Below are positions 1-5,799 of a stretch of DNA of 7,832 bases, piece by piece; positions within the stretch are counted from its first letter, which is position 1, and each line of letters starts with the position of its first letter. Made by a program: the position numbers and the translations under genes. Below the pieces are notes generated by a model that was given only the letters and a program-made list of their open reading frames with translations, was not told where the DNA came from and searched no databases. The DNA is taken from contig JAAYVT010000674.1 of assembly GCA_012517025.1 (NCBI GenBank), positions 1 through 7,832 of the forward strand, written 5' to 3'. The DNA is from Phyllobacteriaceae bacterium. Its GTDB lineage: Bacteria > Pseudomonadota > Alphaproteobacteria > Rhizobiales > Ancalomicrobiaceae.

Positions 1-2372
1 GAGGTCGACAGCGCCGTCGAGCCCTTGCGGATCTGCGCCTGGTTGCCCATGCAGAGCGAGCAGCCGGGCATCTCCATGCGGGCGCCGGACTTGCCGAGGG
101 TGGCGTAATAGCCCTCCTCGGTCAGGATCATCGCGTCCATCTTGGTCGGCGGGGCGATCCACAGACGGGTCGGGATGTCCGACTTGCCGGAGAGGATCTT
201 ACCCGCCGCGCGGAAGTGACCGATGTTGGTCATGCAACTGCCGATGAAGACCTCGTCGATCTTGTCGCCGGCGACGACCGACAGCGGCTTGATGTCGTCG
301 GGATCGTTCGGGCAGGCGAGCAGCGGCTCCTTGATCTGATCCATGTCGATCTCGAACACCGCCGCGTATTCGGCGTCGGCGTCGGGAGCGAGCAGCTCGG
401 GCTTGGCGATCCAGGCTTCCATCGCCTTGATGCGGCGCTCGAGCGAGCGGACGTCCTGGTAGCCGTTGGCGATCATCCACTTCATGAGCACGATGTTCGA
501 GGTCATGTACTCGATGATCGGCTCCTTGTTCAGACGCACGGTGCAACCGGCGGCCGAACGCTCGGCGGAGGCGTCGGTCAGCTCGAAGGCCTGCTCGATC
601 TTGAGGTCCGGCAGACCCTCGATTTCGAGGATGCGGCCGTTGAAGACGTTCTTCTTGCCCTTCTTCTCGACGGTCAGGTCGCCCGACTTGATCGCCGCAT
701 AGGGGATCGCGTTGACGAGGTCACGCAGGGTGATGCCCGGCTGCATGGTGCCCTTGAAGCGCACCAGCACCGATTCCGGCATGTCGAGCGGCATGACGCC
801 GGTCGCCGCCGCGAAGGCGACGAGGCCGGAGCCGGCTGGGAACGAGATGCCGATCGGGAAGCGGGTGTGGCTGTCGCCGCCGGTGCCGACGGTGTCGGGG
901 AGCAGCAGACGGTTTAGCCACGAATGGATGACGCCGTCGCCGGGACGCAGGGCGATGCCGCCGCGGTTGGAAATGAAGGTCGGCAGCTCGTGATGGGTCT
1001 GGACGTCGACCAGCTTCGGATAGGCCGCGGTGTGGCAGAAGGACTGCATCACCAGATCGGCGGAGAAGCCGAGGCAGGCGAGATCCTTCAACTCGTCGCG
1101 GGTCATCGGGCCGGTGGTGTCCTGGGAGCCGACCGTCGTCATCTTCGGCTCGCAATAGGTGCCGGGACGGATGCCCTTGCCCTCGGGCAGGCCACAGGCG
1201 CGGCCGACCATCTTCTGAGCCAGCGTGAAGCCCTTGCCCGAGTCCTTCGGGTGGGCCGGCAGACGGAAGAGCGTCGAGACCGGCAGGCCCAGCGCCTCAC
1301 GCGCCTTGGTGGTGAGGCCGCGGCCGATGATCAGCGGAATGCGGCCACCGGCGCGCACTTCGTCGAAGATCACGTCCGACTTCACCTTGAACTCGGCGAT
1401 CACCACGCCGTTCTTCAGCGCCTTGCCCTCGTAGGGGCGCAGCTCGATGACGTCGCCCATTTCCATCTGGCCGGCGTCGAGCTCGATCGGCAGCGCGCCG
1501 GCGTCTTCCATGGTGTTGTAGAAGATCGGGGCGATCTTGGTGCCGAGGCAGACGCCGCCGAAGCGCTTGTTCGGGACGTAGGGGATGTCGGCGCCGGTGA
1601 ACCACAGCACCGAGTTGGTCGCCGACTTGCGCGAGGAGCCGGTGCCGACCACGTCGCCGACGTAGGCGACCGGGTTGCCCATCGCGATCAGCTTCGCCAG
1701 CTGCTTGGTCGGCCCACGCATGCCCGGCTCGTCCGGCTCGATGCCGGCGCGCGGGTTTTTCAGCATGGCGAGGGCGTGCAGCGGGATGTCGGGGCGGGTC
1801 GAGGCGTCGGGGGCCGGCGACAGGTCGTCGGTGTTGGTCTCGCCCGAGACCTTGAAGACGGTCAGCGTCATCGAGGCCGGGACCTCGGGACGCGAGGTGA
1901 ACCATTCGGCGTCGGCCCAGGACTGCATCACGCCCTTGGCATTGGCGTTGCCGGCGACGGCGAGGTCCTTCACGTCGTGGAAGTAGTCGAACATGAGGAG
2001 GGTCTTCTTCAGACCCTCGGCCGCGACGGCGCCCATCTCGGCATCGGAGAGCAGGTCGATCAGCGGCTTGATGTTGAAGCCGCCGAGCATGGTGGCGAGC
2101 AGCTCGGTGGCGAGCTTGCGCGACACCAGCGCGTTCTTCTCCTTGCCCTTGGCGACGGCCTCGAGGAAGCCGGCCTTGAGGCGGGCGGCATCGTCGACGC
2201 CGGCGTGGACGCGATGGGTCAACAGATCGACGAGGAAGGCCTCCTCACCCTTCGGCGGCTCGCGCAGCAGGGCGATCAGACCCTCGGTCTGCTTCGCCGA
2301 GAGCGGCAGCGGCGGGATGCCGAGAGCGGCGCGTTCGGCCACGTGGGCGCGATAGGATTCGAGCATCGACAT
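1..2372 (-). CDS. acnB: Aconitate hydratase B / 2-methylisocitrate dehydratase, C-terminus cut by window edge
   Basis: A cytoplasmic [4Fe-4S] enzyme that interconverts citrate and isocitrate through cis-aconitate in the TCA cycle; AcnB proteins also hydrate 2-methyl-cis-aconitate in the methylcitrate cycle. The 790 visible codons match the AcnB architecture: a HEAT-like N-terminal domain (about residues 1-155), the swivel domain placed ahead of the catalytic core (about 165-385, with GTGSSRKSATNSVLWF), then the Fe-S domains with QDTTGPMTRDELKDLACLGF and GTGGDSHTRFPIGISF. The three cluster cysteines are present: C713 in GSCMTNIGH, and C771 and C774 in MPGCSLCMGN. E. coli AcnB has about 865 residues, so some 70-75 are missing at the left edge. 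The ATG at 2372 gives MSMLESYRAHVAERA, with GAGGGA 11 nt upstream. The ATG at 2366 aligns with the E. coli start (MLEEYRKHVAERA) and is an alternative. The gene is divergent from the transporter operon. The family assignment is essentially certain. Confidence 0.97.
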   Translation of the reverse strand, partial: MSMLESYRAHVAERAALGIPPLPLSAKQTEGLIALLREPPKGEEAFLVDLLTHRVHAGVDDAARLKAGFLEAVAKGKEKNALVSRKLATELLATMLGGFNIKPLIDLLSDAEMGAVAAEGLKKTLLMFDYFHDVKDLAVAGNANAKGVMQSWADAEWFTSRPEVPASMTLTVFKVSGETNTDDLSPAPDASTRPDIPLHALAMLKNPRAGIEPDEPGMRGPTKQLAKLIAMGNPVAYVGDVVGTGSSRKSATNSVLWFTGADIPYVPNKRFGGVCLGTKIAPIFYNTMEDAGALPIELDAGQMEMGDVIELRPYEGKALKNGVVIAEFKVKSDVIFDEVRAGGRIPLIIGRGLTTKAREALGLPVSTLFRLPAHPKDSGKGFTLAQKMVGRACGLPEGKGIRPGTYCEPKMTTVGSQDTTGPMTRDELKDLACLGFSADLVMQSFCHTAAYPKLVDVQTHHELPTFISNRGGIALRPGDGVIHSWLNRLLLPDTVGTGGDSHTRFPIGISFPAGSGLVAFAAATGVMPLDMPESVLVRFKGTMQPGITLRDLVNAIPYAAIKSGDLTVEKKGKKNVFNGRILEIEGLPDLKIEQAFELTDASAERSAAGCTVRLNKEPIIEYMTSNIVLMKWMIANGYQDVRSLERRIKAMEAWIAKPELLAPDADAEYAAVFEIDMDQIKEPLLACPNDPDDIKPLSVVAGDKIDEVFIGSCMTNIGHFRAAGKILSGKSDIPTRLWIAPPTKMDAMILTEEGYYATLGKSGARMEMPGCSLCMGNQAQIRKGSTALST

Positions 2373-2420
2373 GACTGTCTCTTTCCCTCGGGGTGAGAGT
2401 GCGTGACGAAGTGTCGCGCG

Positions 2421-2427
2421 TATATAG
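2421..2427 (-). promoter_or_regulatory. Probable -10 box of the acnB promoter
   Basis: Read on the minus strand this is CTATATA, close to the TATAAT consensus and to the CTATAT variant common in alphaproteobacteria. It lies about 50 nt before the acnB ATG, a sensible leader length. The -35 region is poorly conserved: an 18-bp spacer gives GTGGGA, matching 3 of 6 positions. The box abuts the arm of a long inverted repeat, which would overlap the -35/spacer. The assignment rests on the -10 match and position only. Confidence 0.4.
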
Positions 2428-2509
2428 CCACTTTTCCGCCGGGATCCCACCGGGCCGCCGGATCGACCTTGGTCGGGGGCGAGCCGCTCCGCGTCGGCGG
2501 AAAAGGGGC
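2427..2509. repeat. Long interrupted inverted repeat beside the acnB -10 box
   Basis: The left arm is 2427-2441 (GCCACTTTTCCGCCG) and the right arm 2495-2509 (CGGCGGAAAAGGGGC). They are reverse complements at 14 of 15 positions, including an uninterrupted 11-bp core (2431-2441 with 2495-2505). The arms are 53 nt apart, and a small palindrome (CGACCTTGGTCG, 2464-2475) sits almost exactly at the centre. Core centres are about 64 bp apart, near six helical turns. This could be a pair of oppositely oriented regulator sites suited to looping, or a cruciform. The repeat is seen directly; the function is inferred. Confidence 0.6.
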
Positions 2510-2537
2510 GACCGAACCGTTGTGTGACGAGCCTCGC

Positions 2538-2566
2538 GCGACCGTCTCCGAAAGCCTCGATATAAC
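2538..2566 (+). promoter_or_regulatory. Candidate promoter reading toward the transporter operon
   Basis: TATAAC at 2561-2566 matches the sigma-70 -10 consensus at 5 of 6 positions. GCGACC at 2538-2543 lies 17 bp upstream and matches TTGACA at 3 of 6. Use of this promoter would give a leader of about 300 nt before the binding-protein start. The alternative candidate at 2645-2673 is closer to the gene but has a weaker -10. Sequence alone does not decide between them. Confidence 0.3.
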
Positions 2567-2644
2567 CGGGAAAGCGGTGGGGTCCAGCGATGATTTGCAC
2601 ATATTCCGATCAGTTCGACGGGGGGGAGGGAGGCGATCCGCCCC

Positions 2645-2673
2645 TTGACCGGGGTCGGAGCGTCGGCTTCACT
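2645..2673 (+). promoter_or_regulatory. Alternative candidate promoter for the transporter operon
   Basis: TTGACC at 2645-2650, preceded by C to give CTTGAC as favoured in alphaproteobacteria, is the best -35-like hexamer in the intergenic region. With a 17-bp spacer the -10 would be TTCACT (2668-2673), only a 3 of 6 match. It would leave a leader of roughly 190-200 nt. This is a weak call made from the -35 box alone. Confidence 0.25.
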
Positions 2674-2799
2674 TCCGCTCCGTGACATCGACGCGACGTT
2701 CTCGTGACGGTCGCGGTCGCGCCGCCTTCGTCGGCTCGCCGTGGGGATCCGCCGGACCGACACGGAACCGTCACGTGGAGGCGCTAGTCGATCCGCACG

Positions 2800-2822
2800 G
2801 TCGCCGCTCCGGCGACGCGTCG
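2800..2822 (+). promoter_or_regulatory. Hairpin plus 10-bp palindrome in the leader of the binding-protein gene
   Basis: GTCGCCG (2800-2806) and CGGCGAC (2810-2816) form a 7-bp stem with a 3-nt loop. The overlapping CGACGCGTCG (2813-2822) is a perfect 10-bp palindrome. Both lie 50-70 nt before the binding-protein ATG. A T-containing pyrimidine stretch follows, but there is no true U-run, so this is not a classical terminator. It could be a leader structure or an operator half-site pair. In a sequence this GC-rich, chance is also plausible. Confidence 0.3.
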
Positions 2823-2872
2823 TACTTCTCTCTTCCCGCCGCCCGGTGGGTCTCGCCGAAGGATCGCGTTTC

Positions 2873-3970
2873 ATGAAGACCGCACTTCTCCTGTCGTCCG
2901 CCGCCCTGGCGATCGCCGCCGCGACCTCCGCGTCGGCCGCCTCGCTCGACGAGCTCGCCGCCGCCGCCAAGGCGGAGGGCGAACTGACCGTCATCGCGCT
3001 TCCGCACGACTGGTGCGGCTACGGCGACGTCATCGAGGGCTTCAAGAAGAAGTACGGCCTCAAGGTCAACGAGCTGAACCCGGACGCCGGCTCGGGCGAC
3101 GAGATCGAGGCGATCAAGGCGAACAAGGGCAACAAGGGCCCGCAGGCTCCCGACGTGATCGACGTCGGCCTGTCGTTCGGCCCGTCGGCCAAGGCCGAAG
3201 GCCTGCTGCAGCCGTACAAGGTGTCGACCTGGGATTCGATCCCGGCGAGCCAGAAGGACGCCGAGGGCTATTGGACCGGCGACTATTACGGCGTGCTGTC
3301 GTTCGAGGTGAACAAGGACATCGTCAAGACGATGCCGGCCGATTGGGCCGACCTCATGAAGCCGGAGTACAAGAACGCGGTGGCGCTGGCCGGTGACCCG
3401 CGTGCCTCCAGCCAAGCGATCCAGGGCGTCTACGCCGCCGGTCTGTCGGCCGCCAAGGGCGACGCCGCCAAGGCGGGCGACGAGGGCCTGAAGTATTTCG
3501 CCGCGCTCAACAAGGCCGGCAACTTCGTGCCGGTGATCGGCAAGGCCGCGTCGCTGGCGCAGGGCGCCACCCCGATCGTCATCCGTTGGGACTACAACGC
3601 GCTCGCCGATCGCGACACCCTCAAGGGCAACCCGCCGGTCGAGGTGGTGATCCCGAAGACCGGCGTCGTCGCCGGCGTCTATCTGCAGGGGATCTCGGCC
3701 TACGCGCCGCATCCGAACGCCGCCAAGCTGTGGCTCGAGTACCTCTACTCCGACGAGGGCCAGATCGGCTGGCTGAAGGGCTATTGCCACCCGGTGCGCT
3801 TCGGCGATCTCTCCAAGGCCGGCAAGATCCCGGCCGACGTGCTCGCCAAGCTGCCGGCCGCCGAGTCCTACGAGAAGGCGGTGTTCCCGACGCTCGCCGA
3901 ACAGGCCGCGGCGAAGGAAGTGATCACCAAGCAGTGGGACGCCGTGGTCGGCGCCAACGTCGGCAAGTGA
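2873..3970 (+). CDS. Periplasmic substrate-binding protein of an ABC importer (family 1, FbpA/AfuA-like)
   Basis: A 365-residue secreted solute receptor that should deliver its ligand to the two permeases encoded next. The N-terminus is a Sec signal peptide: MKTA, a hydrophobic stretch, and cleavage near SASA|ASLDE (about residues 22-23). The ATG at 2873 has GAAGGA 9 nt upstream; longer in-frame starts would put an arginine-rich segment before the signal peptide and were rejected. Mature features are the opening strand GELTVIALPHDWCGYGDVIEGF, DVIDVGLSFGPSAKAEGLLQPY, WTGDYYGVLSFEVNKDIV, PIVIRWDYNALADRD (W239-D240-Y241) and the hinge-proximal LWLEYLYSDEGQIGWLKGYCHPVRF. Its only cysteines are C48 and C305. 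The Tyr-Tyr pair of ferric-binding FbpA proteins is not seen in the corresponding region, so an iron role is doubtful. The adjacent phosphatase favours a phosphorylated ligand. Family call strong, substrate unknown. Confidence 0.93.
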   Translation: MKTALLLSSAALAIAAATSASAASLDELAAAAKAEGELTVIALPHDWCGYGDVIEGFKKKYGLKVNELNPDAGSGDEIEAIKANKGNKGPQAPDVIDVGLSFGPSAKAEGLLQPYKVSTWDSIPASQKDAEGYWTGDYYGVLSFEVNKDIVKTMPADWADLMKPEYKNAVALAGDPRASSQAIQGVYAAGLSAAKGDAAKAGDEGLKYFAALNKAGNFVPVIGKAASLAQGATPIVIRWDYNALADRDTLKGNPPVEVVIPKTGVVAGVYLQGISAYAPHPNAAKLWLEYLYSDEGQIGWLKGYCHPVRFGDLSKAGKIPADVLAKLPAAESYEKAVFPTLAEQAAAKEVITKQWDAVVGANVGK

Positions 3971-3977
3971 CGCGACG

Positions 3978-4006
3978 CCGCGAGTGGGGCGAACGCCCCC
4001 TCGCGG
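3978..4006 (+). terminator. Strong intercistronic hairpin 1 just after the binding-protein stop
   Basis: CCGCGAG (3978-3984) pairs with CTCGCGG (4000-4006), then a bulged T, then GGGGC (3986-3990) pairs with GCCCC (3995-3999) around the loop GAAC. That is 12 base pairs starting 8 nt after the stop codon. No U-tract follows, so it is more likely an mRNA 3'-end stabiliser or partial terminator than a full rho-independent terminator. Confidence 0.6.
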
Positions 4007-4017
4007 GTCCGATCGGT

Positions 4018-4056
4018 TCTCGACGCGCCGCGGGCGGACCCGCGCGCGCGTCGAGG
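4018..4056 (+). terminator. Strong intercistronic hairpin 2 before permease 1
   Basis: Positions 4019-4034 pair with 4039-4055 as sixteen Watson-Crick pairs, with one bulged C at 4045, a possible extra G-U pair at the base, and a 4-nt loop CGGA (4035-4038). It begins 11 nt after hairpin 1 ends. No run of T follows. Together the two hairpins fill most of the 106-nt gap between binding protein and permease, consistent with mRNA processing or attenuation that lowers permease expression. Confidence 0.6.
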
Positions 4057-4076
4057 CGTTTCACGGGGGTGAGCGG

Positions 4077-4979
4077 GTGAGCGACGGGGTGATCGCGACG
4101 GCGGACGGTGGGGGAAACCTCTCGGGAGCGGTGCGCAGGCTGCCGCTCGCCTATCTCGGCGTGGTGCCGTTCTTCCTGTTCGCCACGTTGTTCCTGATCG
4201 CGCCGACGGCGCTCCTGGTGGTCGGCGCGTTCCAGGACGCCGACGGCCACCTCACGCTTTCCAACGTGGTCGGGCTGTTCCACCCCTCGATCCTGTCGGC
4301 CTATGCGATCAGCCTGGAGATCTCGGCCGCCTCGGCGCTCTCCGGCGCGATCGTCGGTTTCTTTCTCGCCAAGGCGATCGTCTCCGGCGGCTTGCCCGGT
4401 TGGGTGCGACCGGCGGTGACGACGTTCTCCGGCGTCGCCTCGAACTTCGCCGGCGTGCCGCTCGCCTTCGCCTTTCTCGCCACGCTCGGGCGCACCGGTC
4501 TCGTCACCTGGGCGCTGATGGAGTGGTTCGGCGTCAATCTCTACGCCACCGGCTTCAAGCTCCTGAGCTTCACCGGGCTGACGCTGACCTATCTCTACTT
4601 CCAGATCCCGCTGATGGTGCTGATCCTCACGCCGGCGCTCGAGGGACTGAAGAAGGAATGGGGCGAGGCGGCCTCGATCCTCGGCGCGTCGAGCCTGCAA
4701 TATTGGCGGATGGTGGCGTTCCCGGTGCTGTGGCCGAGCCTTCTGGGTGCGACGTTGCTGCTCTTCGCCAACGCCTTCGGGGCGGTCGCCACGGCCTATG
4801 CGCTGACCGGCTCGTCGCTCAACATCGTCACCATCCTGCTCTACGCGCAGATCCGCGGCGACGTGCTGCACGATCAGAACCTCGGCTACGCCCTGGCGCT
4901 CGGCATGATCGTGATCACCGGCTTCGCCAACGTCGGCTACATCTGGCTGCGCGGCCGCGCCGAGAGGTGGGTGAAATGA
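4077..4979 (+). CDS. ABC importer permease 1 (binding-protein-dependent transport inner-membrane component)
   Basis: A 300-residue inner-membrane subunit that should pair with permease 2 to form the translocation channel. Six hydrophobic segments are visible at about residues 24-50, 76-102, 113-135, 161-185, 212-236 and 265-290. The cytoplasmic EAA loop, which docks on the ATPase, reads EAASILGASSLQYWRMVAFPVLWPSLLG from E197. I chose the GTG at 4077 because GGGGGTGA lies directly upstream (4065-4072). A GTG at 3984 in the same frame would make the N-terminus cover both intercistronic hairpins and add an arginine-rich segment. A GTG at 4089 is also possible but has poor spacing. The stop overlaps the permease 2 ATG by 4 nt (ATGA), indicating translational coupling. 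Family certain, exact start moderately sure. Confidence 0.93.
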   Translation: MSDGVIATADGGGNLSGAVRRLPLAYLGVVPFFLFATLFLIAPTALLVVGAFQDADGHLTLSNVVGLFHPSILSAYAISLEISAASALSGAIVGFFLAKAIVSGGLPGWVRPAVTTFSGVASNFAGVPLAFAFLATLGRTGLVTWALMEWFGVNLYATGFKLLSFTGLTLTYLYFQIPLMVLILTPALEGLKKEWGEAASILGASSLQYWRMVAFPVLWPSLLGATLLLFANAFGAVATAYALTGSSLNIVTILLYAQIRGDVLHDQNLGYALALGMIVITGFANVGYIWLRGRAERWVK

Positions 4980-5755
4980 AGCGCTCGACCTTCGGCTCCT
5001 GGCTCTCGGTGGCGATCGGCTCGCTCTATTTCCTGCTGCCGCTGGTCGCCACTTTCGAATTCTCGCTGCGCATGAAGCGCGGGGTCTATTCGTTCGAGGC
5101 CTACAAGATCGTCCTCGGCGACCCCCACTTCCAGGCGTCGTTTCTCTATTCGGTGATCCTGGCGCTCGCCACCATCGTGGTCGGGGCGGTGATCGTGGTG
5201 CCGACGGCCTATTGGGTGCGGCTGAAGCTGCCGAAACTCCGGCCGCTGGTCGAATTCGTCACCCTGCTGCCGCTGGTGGTGCCGGCGATCGTCATCGTGT
5301 TCGGCCACCTGCGCATGTACAATTCGCAGTCGTGGCTGCCGCTGACCGACAGCAACTTCGGCACCGACGTGCTGATCACCTTCGGTTACGTGACGCTGGC
5401 GCTGCCCTACATGTATCGCTCGGTCGACACCGCGCTCGGCGCGATCGACGTGCGCACGCTCACCGAAGCCGCCGAGAGCCTGGGGGCGAGCCGGGCGGCG
5501 ACGCTGTTGCGGGTGATCTTTCCCAACATTCGGGCGGGACTGCTCTCCGGCGCGTTCCTGACCTTCGCGATCGTGATCGGCGAGTTCACCTTCGCCAGCC
5601 TGCTCAATCGTCCGGCCTTCGGGCCTTATCTGCAGCTCGTCGGCGCCAATCGCGCCTACGAGCCGGCGGCGCTGGCGATCATCGCCTTCGTCGTCACCTG
5701 GGCGTCGCTCGGCCTCATTCAGGTGTTCGGGTCGGCGCGGAGGGCGAGCCGATGA
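4976..5755 (+). CDS. ABC importer permease 2 (binding-protein-dependent transport inner-membrane component)
   Basis: The 259-residue second channel subunit. Hydrophobic segments lie near residues 9-28, 58-82, 92-112, 125-146, 180-203 and 228-250. Its EAA loop is EAAESLGASRAATLLRVIFPNIRAGLLSG starting at E164, with the usual conserved glycine and the proline near the end. The C-terminal region IVIGEFTFASLLNRPAFGPYLQLVGANRAYEPAALAIIAF is typical of PotC/PhnV/FbpB-like permeases. The start is well fixed: the ATG overlaps the preceding stop by 4 nt and GAGAGGTGG lies directly upstream. The gene ends in another ATGA, whose ATG opens a 15-codon mini-ORF. The protein should act only in complex with permease 1, the ATPase and the binding protein. 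Confidence 0.94.
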   Translation: MKRSTFGSWLSVAIGSLYFLLPLVATFEFSLRMKRGVYSFEAYKIVLGDPHFQASFLYSVILALATIVVGAVIVVPTAYWVRLKLPKLRPLVEFVTLLPLVVPAIVIVFGHLRMYNSQSWLPLTDSNFGTDVLITFGYVTLALPYMYRSVDTALGAIDVRTLTEAAESLGASRAATLLRVIFPNIRAGLLSGAFLTFAIVIGEFTFASLLNRPAFGPYLQLVGANRAYEPAALAIIAFVVTWASLGLIQVFGSARRASR

Positions 5756-5799
5756 ACGCGGCGTCGTTCCCATCTGAGATCGGAGCTGAGGTTCGATGA
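5752..5799 (+). CDS. 15-codon mini-ORF bridging permease 2 and the ATPase
   Basis: Encodes MNAASFPSEIGAEVR. Its ATG overlaps the permease 2 stop as ATGA (5752-5755), and its TGA overlaps the ATPase start as ATGA (5796-5799). It carries a strong Shine-Dalgarno sequence, GGAGGG at 5739-5744, 7 nt before the ATG; that is better than the GAGG (5788-5791) in front of the ATPase start. It is in a different frame from the ATPase, so it is not an N-terminal extension. No domain or hydrophobic segment is visible. The simplest reading is a coupling peptide that hands ribosomes from permease 2 to the ATPase. The layout is seen directly; translation is inferred. Confidence 0.45.
   Translation: MNAASFPSEIGAEVR

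Larger units (their letters stand above)
2373..2872. other. 500-bp divergent intergenic region between acnB and the transporter operon
   Basis: No gene is supportable here; open frames crossing it look like high-GC shadows with arginine-rich translations. It should contain the acnB promoter (reading left) and the transporter promoter (reading right). Visible structure: a TATATA box for acnB, a 14-of-15 inverted repeat beside that box, a TATAAC box and a TTGACC box reading right, a G-rich tract at 2620-2633, a 9-bp inverted repeat at 2703-2711/2767-2775, and a hairpin and palindrome at 2800-2822. Local A/T-rich pockets around 2421-2436, 2561-2566 and 2591-2606 stand out from the GC-rich background, as promoters usually do in such genomes. 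I recognise no known riboswitch. Confidence 0.8.

Noticed and set aside
924..2396. 490-codon open frame on the plus strand opposite acnB
   Set aside because: It is an antisense shadow of acnB; the translation is a high-GC mix of Gly, Arg, Ala, His and Val without domain logic, while the minus-strand frame is unmistakable AcnB.
2401..2540. Similar segments GTGACGAAGTGTCGCGCG and GTGACGAGCCTCGCGCG as a direct repeat
   Set aside because: The match needs a gap and several mismatches in CG-rich sequence; not distinguishable from chance.
2581..2600. Possible sigma-54 promoter around TTTGCAC
   Set aside because: The GC of TTGCAC is at 2597-2598, but the GG that should lie 10 nt before it is CA; spacing fails.
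2741..2872. N-terminal extension of the binding protein
   Set aside because: The upstream in-frame segment is arginine-rich and precedes a complete signal peptide that starts at 2873 with a good SD.
2245..2994. 249-codon minus-strand frame spanning the intergenic region
   Set aside because: Low-complexity Arg/Ser/Ala translation crossing the acnB 5' end and the binding-protein signal peptide; no domain and better explanations on both sides.
3984..4076. GTG at 3984 as start of permease 1
   Set aside because: It would make the two strong hairpins coding and add an arginine-rich N-terminus; the GTG at 4077 has a near-consensus SD right in front of it.
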